Below are positions 34,731-46,432 of a stretch of 64,000 nt of DNA, piece by piece (positions within the stretch are counted from its first letter, which is position 1; the number at the start of each line of letters is the position of its first letter). Below the pieces are notes generated by a model, which saw only the letters and a program-made list of their open reading frames with translations, searched no databases and had not been told where the DNA came from. Made by a program: the position numbers and the translations under genes. This DNA is from Salticus scenicus. Lineage: Eukaryota; Arthropoda; Arachnida; Araneae; Salticidae. Location: positions 198,469,542 through 198,533,541 of the forward strand of contig OZ005648.1 of the NCBI GenBank assembly GCA_963930645.1, read 5' to 3'.

Positions 34731-34984
34731 TTGTTTGTCGAAGAGGCAGCATTGCTAAATATTACAAGAAAATGTGATAATGAGAGGTACATAGTTTAAT
34801 ATATGTATTTATTAATGAAAAATGTTCTTATTTTTTCTTCTCTCTCTCTCTCTCCCTTTTTTTTTCTTTTTTCTTGACGACGGTCAAAGTATTATCTGGT
34901 TATATATATTACAGGTATGCATGAATTATACATCTGTAAACATTCCAAGTTAATTGATTTGTAAATATGATGTATTTAGTGTAA

Positions 34985-35505
34985 GTCCTTATACGTAAAT
35001 CAGATGGCATAGGTGCACTCAGTTCCCCATCATATATTTGTTCTCATAAATATCTACTACAGGGCGTAATATATTCATACTAAGAGTAATGATTTTGACC
35101 AATCGCCTGATACGGTGATATACTGAAATGCCCACCTAATAGGCTACCCACCGTTTAGTTCAATACGTTTGTTTTATCGTAATTAATTGATTAACTTTAT
35201 TGGGGTTAGTTTCATATTTTATTTTTCACGCAACTCCATACCATTTCCTATGCAATGATCCCCTATCCCTATAATGCAAATTTATATGAAATATTGTTCT
35301 ATTCTTGTATGTTGAGGAAATATTTCTAATAACTTACGAAAATTTCAAATTAGAATATTCGCAGTCAATTGCGTTCAAGCTAATCATTATGTTCATAAGT
35401 GATATTTTAAAAGTGGTCTGACATCTCTGTGATGAAAATTTCCCTTAAATTGGACAATTATACGAATTTTCGCCCTATTCTGCCATGATAAAAAATTCGT
35501 AAATT
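34985..35505 (-). repeat. Family B fragment with 174-bp-type tandem units
   Basis: Shares GGCATAGGTG, CAGTTCCCCATCATATAT, CACCTAATAGGCTA and the CCCTATTCTGCCATG unit (about 35304 and 35473) with 31690-32600. It lacks the hairpin head and microsatellite and is joined directly to a SINE tail at 35506. Confidence 0.6.
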
Positions 35506-35678
35506 TAGCGTAGGAGAGTGGGTTCGATTCCCGCTCTGGCCTTGGGTGCCTTTCCAATTCTTCGTATTGTAATTCTGCCATGTGCTATGTGTTCGCATTA
35601 CGACGAAGATTTAAAAGCGGACTACATGTCAAGCATACAAATCTGATGTATATGTCATCAATAATAATAATAAAAATT
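35506..35678 (+). repeat. tRNA-derived SINE, 5' truncated
   Basis: GGGTTCGATTCCCGCTCTGGCC near 35513-35540 is a clear RNA polymerase III B box in a tRNA-like T-arm. The remainder is a body of about 120 bp ending in an AAT repeat (about 35658-35672), a common SINE tail. The A box is missing. Confidence 0.65.
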
Positions 35679-36073
35679 AAATAGTAAGAGGCTCTAAACA
35701 TTAAAATTGATGCAGCTCTCTGAAATTTTCTGTTTTCTGTATAACGAGATGGAAGGTCATTAAAAAATATAAAGACTCTCTCAAAAGTTACAGTTTGTTC
35801 GTTATTTCCATCAATACATCTTAATTTCATTTATTTTAACCACTTTTTCACTTACCAAGTCCCAACTTTCACAGGAACTGGTATTGAAACTGAATGTTTA
35901 ATTAAATTAATAAGCACAGGTATTTTCTTTGACAGCTCATTAAAAGCCTTTATTTAATATGTGATCCCTTCAGATCTAACTTCTTCTACTGTGTTAGCGA
36001 TTCATTTATAAAAATACTGGCGCTCAAACCAAAGAGTGTCAAGATCATGAAACTTTGAAATGAATGTAAAATC
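35679..36073. other. Intergenic DNA
   Basis: No gene or recognised repeat. Confidence 0.5.
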
Positions 36074-36670
36074 TTGTTTATATTAAAAAAAAAAAAAAAA
36101 AAAACAAGTTTTAGAAGAATATTGAAATTTATGCTGCATATCGATAAAGGTTGGAAATCACAGGACTTTTGCAGGGCGTTTGATCATCAATTGTTAGCAC
36201 AGTGGAAAGAGTTGGGGTCACAAAAAATTATATATGCGGGAAGATATATTAAACAATTCTACTTCTTTATAGGCTCTAGAATATAATAATAATAAAGTAA
36301 GTTAAAAAATAACATTGAAATTTATGTTGTGGACGGCAAAGGTTTGAAAATCACAGCGCTTCTGTAGAGCGTTTGATCACCAATCTTAAGCGGGAGAGGA
36401 GGATGAGGGGGGGGGGGGGGAGTATATATATATATATATATAAGTGAGAGATAGTAAAGAAATTTACTTTTTTAAAAGTTTTCGAATTCAAGTAAATAAG
36501 TTTAAAAAGAACATTGACACTTAGGTTACGGATGAAGAAAGATTGGAAATTGCAAGGATTCCACGAGGTATTTGATCGCCGATCGTTAGCGAAGAAAAGT
36601 GAGGGTGTACACAAAAAATTACATGAGTGAAAAATATTGGACAATTCTTCCTTCTTATAGGCTCTACAAT
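36074..36670. repeat. G-run minisatellite, locus 1 (three units)
   Basis: Three diverged units of about 190-230 bp. The shared order is AACATTGAAATTTATGTTG, a GGATGGAAAAAGATTGGAAATCACAGG-like stretch, CGTTTGATCACCAAT, TTAGCG, a G-rich run (13 G at about 36409-36421 in the second unit), AAAAAATTACATGAG and ACAATTCTACTTCTTTATAGGCTCTAGAAT. A second locus of the same family lies at 47330-47760. Confidence 0.75.
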
Positions 36671-38403
36671 CTAAAGAACATTAGTTAACTGATTGACAGA
36701 TAACTTAATGAATGAATTTGCTGATGAAATGTATGATTAAGGATTGATTTCAAAGAAAAAGATACATTACTTACATTAACACAAGCGTTTAACTAAAATG
36801 TACTATTAAAAACCTTTTATTTATTTTTTACTTCGTCCTATACAGGAACAAATTATTTTAATATTTTCATAATATATTTAAATTGTAGGTTTTGGCAAGA
36901 TGGATAAATTGGAAATATATTCAAGTAGCCCTGTCGATGGATTTCAGTGTTCCGAACCCTACCTTTTCCGTTCTTTTGTGTCTTTAATTTAATTATTTTT
37001 CGTGCACAGTTTGACTAGTGCAAGTTTTTTTTTTTTTTTTTTTTTTTTTCTAGTAATTTTCACACTTGTGAATAATCGGATTGTTATTATTACTATTATT
37101 ATTAATATTTTATGTTAAGCTACGATGATAAAAAAAAAGAAGAAGAAGAAGAACTTTATTAAGCAAGAAATAAAACCTATTCCTCAAGTACAAATTATGA
37201 GACACTTTTCAAAAGAAACTGTTATGAAAAAACTTTATACTTTATTACGGTAAAATAAAGCTTATGAATGAATTTGTTATAGAAACATTAAAAAGAATAA
37301 AAATAAAAATAAAAATAATGTTTTGATAAAAATATGATAAAAATTTGTAAATGTTTCCTGTAAAAACTGGTTTCATAAATACCGATTGTAATTCAAACAA
37401 GTTGTTTTAAACTTTTAAACTGCAAACTTTTAAACTTTTAAACTGAACTGTAGTAAAGAATTATCAGTTTCAAAAGTTTTTCTAATTAATAATCAAGATT
37501 TAGTTAAAATGGATAACATTTCTTTTCTAAGCTAAAATATGAGCGCGTTTTTAAAACAAAGTTTAGTTATTAAGCATGAAAGGAACAATTAAATTATATT
37601 TGCGTAAACAATTCTTTAGGTTACCTTTTAAGAAGTATAAAACTGTTAATTAAAAAAAATAATAATAATTACCTAATAACAACATAAATAAATAAATAAA
37701 TAAAAATAAACAACATATATTCGATATTTTCTTAACTTGGAACTTACTAAGAATTTCCAGATCCGTTTATCATTTTTTAAATTGCAGAGTTTGCTATATA
37801 CTTGTTTAACAGAAATTAGCTTTAAAATTTTACATTTCAGTATAAACTTAGTTAAAATTAAATATTATTATTGATAAAACAAGCAAGATAAGGCAATAAG
37901 GCAACATATAGTTTATTATTATTTTTTTTCTTTTCCAGTAAGCGAAAAAAAAAACTTGTAATATATATTTTTTTGAATATTTTCAAAATGTAATAACTTT
38001 TTTTTTTTTTTTTTTTTTTTTATAGAATTAAGCATTAAATCTTAAAAAAAGGGGGATAACTTGAAAATATTTAATATTGTTGTTAATATTCTCACCTATT
38101 AACAGCATAAAACGGAAATGTCTCATAAAATAACAAAAGTTCTGATTTTTGATTAATTACAATTTCAGTTATATACCTATATCATTTAAAATTCAACAAT
38201 TCTAAAACTTTTTTAAAAATATCCTTTTTAGTAATTTTTATAAGTAAATAAACTTAAATGTAATAATTTTCTCTTAATATTTGAGGAAAAATTCGAAATT
38301 GCACCAAATTTAATTATTATGATGTGAATATTAAATTAGTAATACACACACATAAAAAGAGAAAAGAATGAATGAAAAAAAGAAGGAAGAAAAATAAATG
38401 AAA
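36671..38403. other. AT-rich intergenic DNA
   Basis: No gene recognised. Poly(T) near 37026-37050 and 38000-38021, a GAA run near 37139-37152 and TAAA/AAAT repeats near 37687-37710. Confidence 0.6.
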
Positions 38404-38736
38404 AGATTTTTTTTTTCTTTTTCAAATAAAGCCTTATGCAAAATTTCAAGGGAAAAAAAAAGTAGAAAAAATAGTAACTTTTTTTTGATTAATTTAAAAT
38501 TTCAAACATATAATTATTTGTTCATAATTTTAATTTTGAAAATTTTAATGAAAATATCACTTTCTGAATAAATATTTTTAACAGGGTATAATTTTCTTGT
38601 GCATATAAGAAGGTTGCAATAATATTAAAACTTTGCAATGTTAATATAAATAAAAGAAAATAAAGATTTTTTTTCTTTTCCTTATGCAAAATTTAAAGAA
38701 AATTCAATTTCAATTCCTTATGCAAAATTTCAAGGG

Positions 38737-38768
<32 letters not shown>

Positions 38769-38985
38769 AGTAAAAAAAAATAATAATAATAATTTTATTG
38801 ATTAATTTAAAATTTCAAACATATAATTATTTATTCTTAAATTTAATTTTGAAACTTTTAGTGAAAATATCATTTTTTGAATAAATGTTTTTAATAAGGT
38901 GTGATTTTTTTTTTTTTTTTAATGCATATAAGAAGGTTGAAATAATATTAGAACTTTGACAATCTTAATATGAATAAAAATCATT
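38404..38985 (+). repeat. Tandem duplication, about 285-320 bp, two copies
   Basis: CCTTATGCAAAATTTCAAGGG at 38432 recurs at 38716, and CATATAATTATTTGTTC, AAAATATCA and GCATATAAGAAGGTTG (38601 and 38924) follow in the same order. A short third piece (CCTTATGCAAAATTTAAAG) lies at about 38679. Differences are mostly in poly(A)/poly(T) length. Confidence 0.8.
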
Positions 38986-40159
38986 GCATGTGTGAGTGTG
39001 TGGATGGGTAGATATGTTTACCAAAAACACTGAAATGATTTCAACCAAATTTGATACATTTACTGCTTATGACCAGGGTTAAAGTACTGTGGGTGTTTGA
39101 CATTTCTAGTGCGTATACAGTGGGTGGGGAGGGGTGAAGAAAATCACTCTCGAAAAATCCTATTTTCGTTTGATTTCTATAGTAACAGGGGTGATTGTGA
39201 CTCAAAGGTAAAAACCCTGAAAATTAGAGCCTCAAATTAAAAAAAAAACCAAAATATCACTTAATACTTAAACTGTTTAGGCCAGAAGCCCTCAATCCTT
39301 TTACATTTGATTCACATATCACCTGGATAAAAAATGAACAACCAATGAAAGCAAAAAATAACTTTATAGGAAATATGAAAATACAGATGGGTTGAGTAAA
39401 AGCCCTGAAATCAGGGATAAACCCTGAACACAAACACCCCTGTAGTAATGATGCAACTATAGAAACTGCAAATATGATACATAGGGAACTTCTAATATGT
39501 ACATTCTTCCTAAGTAGAGGTTTTAAAAAATTCGAAATTAAAAAGCGGTTAAATGATTAAAAAAATATTCTAAAATTACTCTTTCGTCAAAATTTCATGC
39601 AAGCGGATTAAACATTTTATTATGAATACGTCAAAATAACGTAGTATATTAATAAAATTAAAATTGAAGATAATTTTTATAACATGTTAGAATGACATCC
39701 TTTTCAGGAGATCTTCCAAATTAAATATTATCATTTATGTAAATGACGTCATTTCTTAGAAGTCATTCGGTGGGAAACGTGCATTTGTATGCAGAAAATT
39801 GTCAAGATTTAATATGACTGTGTGGGGCTTTTATTTACAAGCGATAGAATAAGTAAAAAGAAGCAATCTAAAAGTTATAATATAATATCAGAAGCCTTTT
39901 GCATGTTACAGAGAAATATTTTATTCATCTGCAAACAAAAATAAGCTTTATTCTTAGAACAATCATTTTTCTTTGTTAAGAGTGTCGCCATTCCAGGGTT
40001 ATATTCTATAAATTATTTCAAAAATAATTCATTTGTAGCAATCGATAGTTGTTCACATTTTCGAGGCTTATTAATAATTACATAGGAATTAAAATTTTGA
40101 GACGTATAAAAATTATCATAAATATGATTCATTCAGCAAAGCGGGCAAAGCCAACTAGT
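38963..40159 (+). mobile_element. Helitron-like non-autonomous element
   Basis: The right end reads GCGGGCAAAGCCAACTAGT (ending 40159) before T, i.e. a GC-rich short stem and a terminal CTAGT, as in Helitrons. A possible left end, A|TCTTAATATGAATAAAAATC at 38963, leads into a GTGTGAG stretch and AAATGATTTCAACCAAATTTGATAC, phrases common in non-autonomous Helitrons. There is no target duplication, as expected. The left boundary is doubtful, because homology of the preceding tandem duplication runs about 20 bp past it. No Rep/helicase gene. Confidence 0.45.
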
Positions 40160-42208
40160 TAAAATATAGATAAGTGAGTATTTTAGTAAATGGTGAACAA
40201 CACAGAAAGATAATCAATAATCCTTCGTTTTCGAAAGATATTCATTAACGCACTGTTTCTCTGATCCTTTACAAAGTCTCAACAGCCAACTCCGCAAAAT
40301 AATTAAATAGATACTTTAATCTCTTTAATAGATTGTCCACACATGAGTCAGTTGGAGTGAATTTGTCCTTTACTGACTAACACAATTTGTACGAGATCTC
40401 TCCGGCGCAGTCTTCTAAGTTTTAATTACTTTATGGTGTCGAGTCAAGTTGGTTGTTCACTCCGGAGCCCCGTTTGATAAATAGACTGTTTATGAGCAAT
40501 ATAATGGTTACAAAGGATGATAAATCACCTTACACGTTAGATGCTTTAGTTTTAATTATGATAGCTTTGTGTTCTTAATTGATTATTAATGTGCACAATA
40601 TAAAAATAAATTTTTGAATTTTGTTGGATTCAGGACAATGATAAAATTACTGACTTGTTCTGTGATTTTTTATAAACTACAGAGTAGGATTATAAAGCTT
40701 ATACTAAATTTATAATTTTACATAAATAATGATTTGCAAGCTTGAAAAAGTAAGAAAATAAACATTAATATTTTTTTTTTGTTTTATTAATATTTAAGAC
40801 TTTATTAATACAGATAAATTAATTAACCGTTGTTTTGGTACATGACCAATAGCTGTATTGACTGAAATTATGAAAATTAAATTAAATCACGTAAAGAATT
40901 AAAAATCAAAAATTAGAAACAAAAAAAAATATTGTATGGAATTTTTAAACCGGCAAGAATTTATTACGGGTTTTAAAATTTGAATGCATATAATAAAACT
41001 TGGATTTTTAACTTTTCTGTCCTACTTCATATGTGTATTCATTTTAAAAAAATAATAATAATAAATAAAAATTTCTTTTTTGGCACGAGAAGAACTGATA
41101 TTTTGCAATTATTATAATGTTTAAATATAGAAATCAACATTTGTGAGCATGCAAAGTAAAGCCTTTACTTCTTTTTTTTTTTTCTTTTGAAATTTTACCA
41201 AAGTTTTAGAATTGTTAATTTACTTAATATCAAACAGCAGAGAGAGAGGGGTTTTATTTCTCTTGATATTTCCAGATCATATTTGGCTATTGCTATACTA
41301 CCATAGGAACATTTTCACATAATGTTTATGCAAGTTGTGTCGGTTACTCAATGAACCTAAACCTAGATAAAATGCTTTCTGTGAGGGTCTAACGAATCCT
41401 AGTACGTATGTAAGAGAATTTTGGAGAAAACCACGAAAACCCCAAAAGATTAGGCAATGAACGGGATATTTGTTGGAACACAACCTCTCACGTCTACCAA
41501 CCATGTGAACAGAACCTCTTGGACACTGGTGGAGTCATTTTTGCACAGAAAAGTTATCTTAAATTTCGCACCCGTTTTAAAGTCAATAAGAAAAAAAATT
41601 GTAATTTTAGGGTGCTTTAATAATAACACGAAGCTTTAATAATATTTTACACTTCAAAATTTTGCAAATAATTTTGTTTGGAAAATCTAAGGATATTACT
41701 ATTTTTAATGTAATGACTTTTGAGTGCTTAGATTTTCAGTTATGAGCTATGATGTGTGTTTAATAATTGAAGTTGATGTTCAAAAAGCATAATAAAATTT
41801 GGTAGGTATTTTTCGCTAAAAATTTCAATATATGACTGATTTCAGAAATTCATTTTAGCATAATTTTATAGATTTTTCCAACATAGTGATATGCATGATG
41901 CTCCATGCAAATTGTTGTAACACAATAATCCAGCTCACTAGCAAATTTAAAAGTTAGTTTTGAAATAGCAATTTTATTTACAATGAAGGTCAAAGGAATC
42001 ACTGTAAACAATTATTTCTACAAAAATATATAAATAAACAAATAAAAATAAAATAAATAAATGAATAAAAATAAATTAAATTAAATTAAATTAAAAATAA
42101 AAATAAAATAATAAATAAATAAATAAATAAATAAATAAAAATCCTTTAGCTCTTACATATGACGATAAATGTGACTCTATTATATATATATATATATACT
42201 GTAAAAAA
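40160..42208. other. AT-rich intergenic DNA
   Basis: No gene recognised. A patch at about 40310-40455 of more balanced composition resembles 43785-43945. AAAT repeats dominate 42025-42140 and a TA microsatellite ends at 42199. Confidence 0.55.
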
Positions 42209-42416
42209 TAACGGTAGTTTGTACAGCAGAATGTGCTGGAATCCGTCATTTGCCAGCCTGCCATTATACTGCTCTTAAATAGGGTAATTTACAGTGGAAA
42301 CATCTGTAAAGAGAGACTCTTTTATAGATGTTTCTGTTGTAATTTATATCTTTTTCACAGCAGAATGTGCGGACAACCTTTTTTGAAAGCACATTCTACT
42401 GTAAAAACTACCGTTA
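42209..42416. mobile_element. 208-bp MITE within a TA microsatellite
   Basis: TAACGGTAGTTTGTACAGCAG on the left is the complement, with two mismatches, of the right end (CTACTGTAAAAACTACCGTTA). The repeats extend about 29 bp to AATGTGCT/AGCACATT. TA-repeat DNA flanks it on both sides, so the exact target duplication cannot be read. The phrase CAGAATGTGC also occurs internally near 42361. Confidence 0.7.
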
Positions 42417-42854
42417 TATATATATATACACACACACATAAACACACAAATATGAAATATGTCATACGTTTTAAGCTTATTTTTAAGAAGAAAAGGGGTA
42501 CTTAAAATATGCATTTTTCGAAAGGCATGATTACTATGGGTTACTGAAAAAAAAAAAAAAAAAAATCCCATGTGAGGCCAAGAAAGCAGACATAGTAAAT
42601 ACCTTTTTTTATTCTCTTTTCGTTTTATACAAGTAACCTTTTGTGTTTAAAATTCTTGTTAAAGAAAATTTGAATGTGCAGTTTTTTAAAATGCAATGCA
42701 ACGGCTCGTGATTCAGCTTTTTTTGTGGATTTATTTTTCAATATTTATTTTTTATTTGTTTCACAACAAAACTGAGCATTTTTTTTTTTAAGTGTTGACA
42801 TATTAAGTAATAAGTACAAAAGTAAGTAATAAGTAAACACCATGAAATGCAAGA
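42417..42854. other. AT-rich intergenic DNA
   Basis: CA/TA microsatellite at 42417-42445 and a poly(A) run near 42547-42565. No gene recognised. Confidence 0.5.
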
Positions 42855-42912
42855 ACTCGTAACAGTTGTTTCGGGTCGAAAGGAAACACGACCCTTCGTC
42901 AGGCGAACGAAG
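42855..42912 (-). ncRNA. Hammerhead-ribozyme-like motif
   Basis: On the minus strand: CTGACGA (42902-42896), a 6-bp stem II (GGGTCG with CGACCC, complements at 42889-42894 and 42873-42878) closed by a 10-base loop, and then GAAA (42872-42869). That is the conserved hammerhead core. A short stem III (ACA/TGT) can follow. Stem I pairs only in part (a CGAG stretch with TTCG, with an A-C mismatch at the first pair), so activity is doubtful. Hammerheads occur in Penelope-like elements and in animal retrozymes; a Penelope fragment lies at 30303-30753, but none is visible next to this motif. Confidence 0.5.
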
Positions 42913-44849
42913 TAAGCGTGAGTGCAGCAAACAAAGCGGTAACTCACAAAACCGATTTAAGTGAAGAGCAAAAACAAATAAAGTCGAATGTGAATATAAA
43001 TAAAGGTGTGACCAGAATTATAAAAGTAAACTAAGAAAATAAATAAATAAATAAATAAAATTAAAAATTACTCGATATAGCACTACTCTTTGCTATTAAT
43101 GTGCCCAGACAAAAACTTTGATCAGTCAGATTGAGAAGCAAATGGAGTGAAATAGGTAGAGAATTTCATAAGGATACATATGAATCACCGTAAGGATATG
43201 AATCACCATAAAAATGCGAACAGTGATTTTTTTAAAAATAGATTAATTACTAAGAATATTGTTTGCATGGAAGTTTTGAATTTCGCATTTATTAAGTGCT
43301 TATTTAAATTCGTCGAATTTCGACCTTTGGGGATATCAGGCTATATTTCATACGATAACATAAAGATACGTGGCTTCTTCAAACCTCATTCTTATCCACG
43401 CGATTCATTAAAACGCAATTCAGAACTAATTTTAGCAATTAAGCATTGATTTTTCTTTTTTCTTTTTCTTTTCTTTCTTTTTATTTTTTTTTTACAAGGA
43501 ACCAATCGTTTGAAGTGCTTTAAGTTAATAAAAATATTTCACTATAAACTACAAGAAAAAAATATTCTTTTACATTACTAAATATATATGAAAAAAAGTA
43601 CCTTTTAGCTTTAAAGAAATTGCAATAAAAGCAAAATGTATTCATCGCACTTTGTCTCATGAATAGCTGATACACTCTAAATTAGAAGTTCTTGGCCCTT
43701 AACTATATAACTAAATAAATAAATTATTGGATACTGGAACAGACATCAAGGGAAATCCACAAACAAATAAACTTCCATTTCGATTTCTTTAATTGAGCAC
43801 CTTATGGACAAATCTTCAAAGGTGAAGAATTATTTCACCGACTACTAACACAATTTACTATTCTGTTCGAAACCGATTTCCCGCGAGATTCTACTTAAAG
43901 TTTTAATTGCCTCCACAGGATCGAACTGTCGAGTGTTGACTTAGCTCTCAAAAGCTTAGAACTAGTATCAAAGCAATTGGAGAGTTTTTCAGACGAGAAA
44001 GCTCGGTGTATTGGCTTTATCGATGAGCACTTGAACACAGTTTGAGATGATTACGCAGTCTTCCATTTAGAAAAAAAAAAAGTAAATTATTCAATGAAAG
44101 AATAGCCATTTCTATCAATGTTAGTATCTTTAGAGAAAAGTTATCTTTTAGAGTTTTTTTTTTTTTTTTTTCTTTTTTTAAACATAAGGGATTTCAAAAC
44201 AGTTTTTAATTAGTCTTACCAAGATTTTATCATATAAATGTTTAATTTTGTGATATTTTCCCGTAGAAAATATTGGGTAGCTAAAGAATACAAATATGTA
44301 AATATTTAAAGTATTTTATTAATTTAGTGTTCTTAAAGTTTTTTTTTTAAAATATTTAAATTTTTTAAATCTTATTCATATATTTTATTAGATATTTTAA
44401 TTGTTTTCTAAGTAAAAGATTTTATAAAAAGAATATAACCTGTAATTATATATATATATATATTTTTTTTTTAATTATTATACATATGTATTGTGTATGA
44501 AACATTTTCTATATATTTTTAAACTGAGGTTTTAATAGATTTCTAAAAAGGCTTTTTATTCTCTTTTCAGACTTTGATTAACTGTTGTCCAAATTTTGAT
44601 TATTTTATTACATTGCTAATTACCAATTAGAAGAAACTAAGATATTAATTGCTAACTAACAATTAACATTTTAGTGTTTTATGAGATCATTTTCGCAGAA
44701 ATGATAGGGTATTTTTCTGCTTTGTTGGTCGGGAAATGATAAATACTTATTTTTAAAGTACAAAGCATAAAATTGGATAGTTTTGGGAATCATTTTGTAA
44801 AGATAGAGGATATTTCGTGATTAATATTCGAAGCATGTCTCGTGAAGAT
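42913..44849. other. AT-rich intergenic DNA
   Basis: No gene recognised. The 89-codon frame at 43180-43449 shows no domain. AAAT repeats near 43035-43060, poly(T) near 44154-44170 and a TA run near 44446-44462. Confidence 0.55.
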
Positions 44850-45356
44850 ATTTTTGTAACATTTTTAATAATATTTCGCAAAGAAATTTCTTGACCAGAC
44901 ATTTTGCAATTTATTTTGCCTTTTAAAATTTAAATTACTGTAGGGTATTTTTACTTACGGTTAAAATTAAATATCTTATTTAGTTTTGTGCAATAATTCT
45001 TTTTTATTCTCTCTTCTTACTGTATATATTAAAAAGTTTTGTATTTATTATTATTTTTTTCTGATACATTTTTGACAATATTTTTCAATTTTAATTTAAA
45101 TTTTTTAAATACAATGTCAGTTTTTTTTTTTAACTATAATAATATTTCTAAAACCATTTCTTGACCAGAGATTTTGTTATGTATTTTGTCTTTTAAAATT
45201 TAAATTACTTTAGGGTATTTTTACTTAAAATAAAAATTAAATATTTTATTTAGTTTTGCGAAACAATTCTTTTTTCTTCTTACTGTATATATATATATTA
45301 TACATTTTTCACAATATTTTTAAATTTCAATTTAAAATTTTTAACTACAATATCAG

Positions 45357-45384
<28 letters not shown>
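44850..45384 (+). repeat. Tandem duplication, about 270-bp period
   Basis: TTTCTTGACCAGA recurs at 44888 and 45158. In both copies it is followed in the same order by TTTTAAAATTTAAATTACT, TAGGGTATTTTTACTTA, TTTATTTAGTTTTG and CTTCTTACTGTATATAT, and each copy ends in poly(T). Confidence 0.8.
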
Positions 45385-45389
<5 letters not shown>

Positions 45390-45980
45390 GTTTGCAAAAA
45401 ACTGTAGGTTCAGCTTTTTACTTTCTTTTCTTTTTACGATTTGAATACCTATAAATATTTTTCGAGAAAAAGATAAATGTAATGCAGTCTTTTATTCATT
45501 GCTCATGTTAACAATAAATAAAAGTATATGTAAAAAAAAAAAGTAATTCTGTTTACATTTACTTCTTCAAAAAATTGTGTGGATCATTCGTTTAATTTAT
45601 AACTGTATAAAAAAGTATGTAAGTATAAAAGCAGACTTTTAAATGGGTGTATATTAAGAGTAGACAGCTATTATAAATTATTTTAAAAAATTACAAATTT
45701 ATATATTTTTTAATTTATTAACTATGACAAATTTATTTTTGCAATATAATTCATTTATTTGTTTTTGATTATGCCATATAAAAACTATTGTAAATTGTCA
45801 AATGTAAAGTTTTTAAAAGAAATTATGTGTTAACTAACCTCAACGACTGTAATCAAAATACTGTAATCTCCTATGTGTAATCCGCAGATAAACTAATTTT
45901 ACACCAAAAATTTTAATTAGCAGACGAAGTTATATTTGTACAAGGTTTTTTCTTTGTGTAAGTACGGCCTTTTCTGTTAA

Positions 45981-46428
45981 GGGGACTCTCTAATTATTGC
46001 CTCCGAAAGCCGAAACCAATGTTATTCTATAGAGAATTTTGCCCTGTTATAACGCATTAGCTAATACGTATTTTTAAATTCCGTTTTCACATTCAGAAAA
46101 TTCACAACTGTTAAAAGTTTTATCGCTTTCCAAAAATTCATATTTTTAATTTTTAATTTTTAATTTTTAATTTTTAAGATTTTATTTTTAAGCTCAAAAA
46201 TGCAAAATTTCTTATTGTGAAAATTCGTATTTTTCAACCTCAAAATCAAATATTAAAAATTTAAAAGATAAAATTTTAGAAAACGATAAACTGTTTAACA
46301 GTTGTGAATTTTCTGAATGTGAAAACGGAATTTAAAAATATGTATTAGTTAATGAGTCATGAGGGGGCAAAATTCTCCTTCGAATAACATTGGCTTTGAA
46401 TTCTGGAAACGATAAGTAGAGAATCCTC
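45981..46428. mobile_element. TTAA-flanked foldback element (piggyBac-like MITE)
   Basis: Almost the whole 448 bp is one hairpin. The left arm from GGGGACTCTCTA matches the complement of the right arm (GAGGATTCTCTA inward) for about 200 bp, including ATTTTTAAATTCCGTTTTCAC and CAGAAAATTCACAACTGTTAAA. The loop is a TTTTTAA repeat (about 46143-46180). TTAA stands on both sides (45977-45980 and 46429-46432), the target duplication of piggyBac-type transposons. No coding capacity. Confidence 0.85.
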
Positions 46429-46432
46429 TTAA

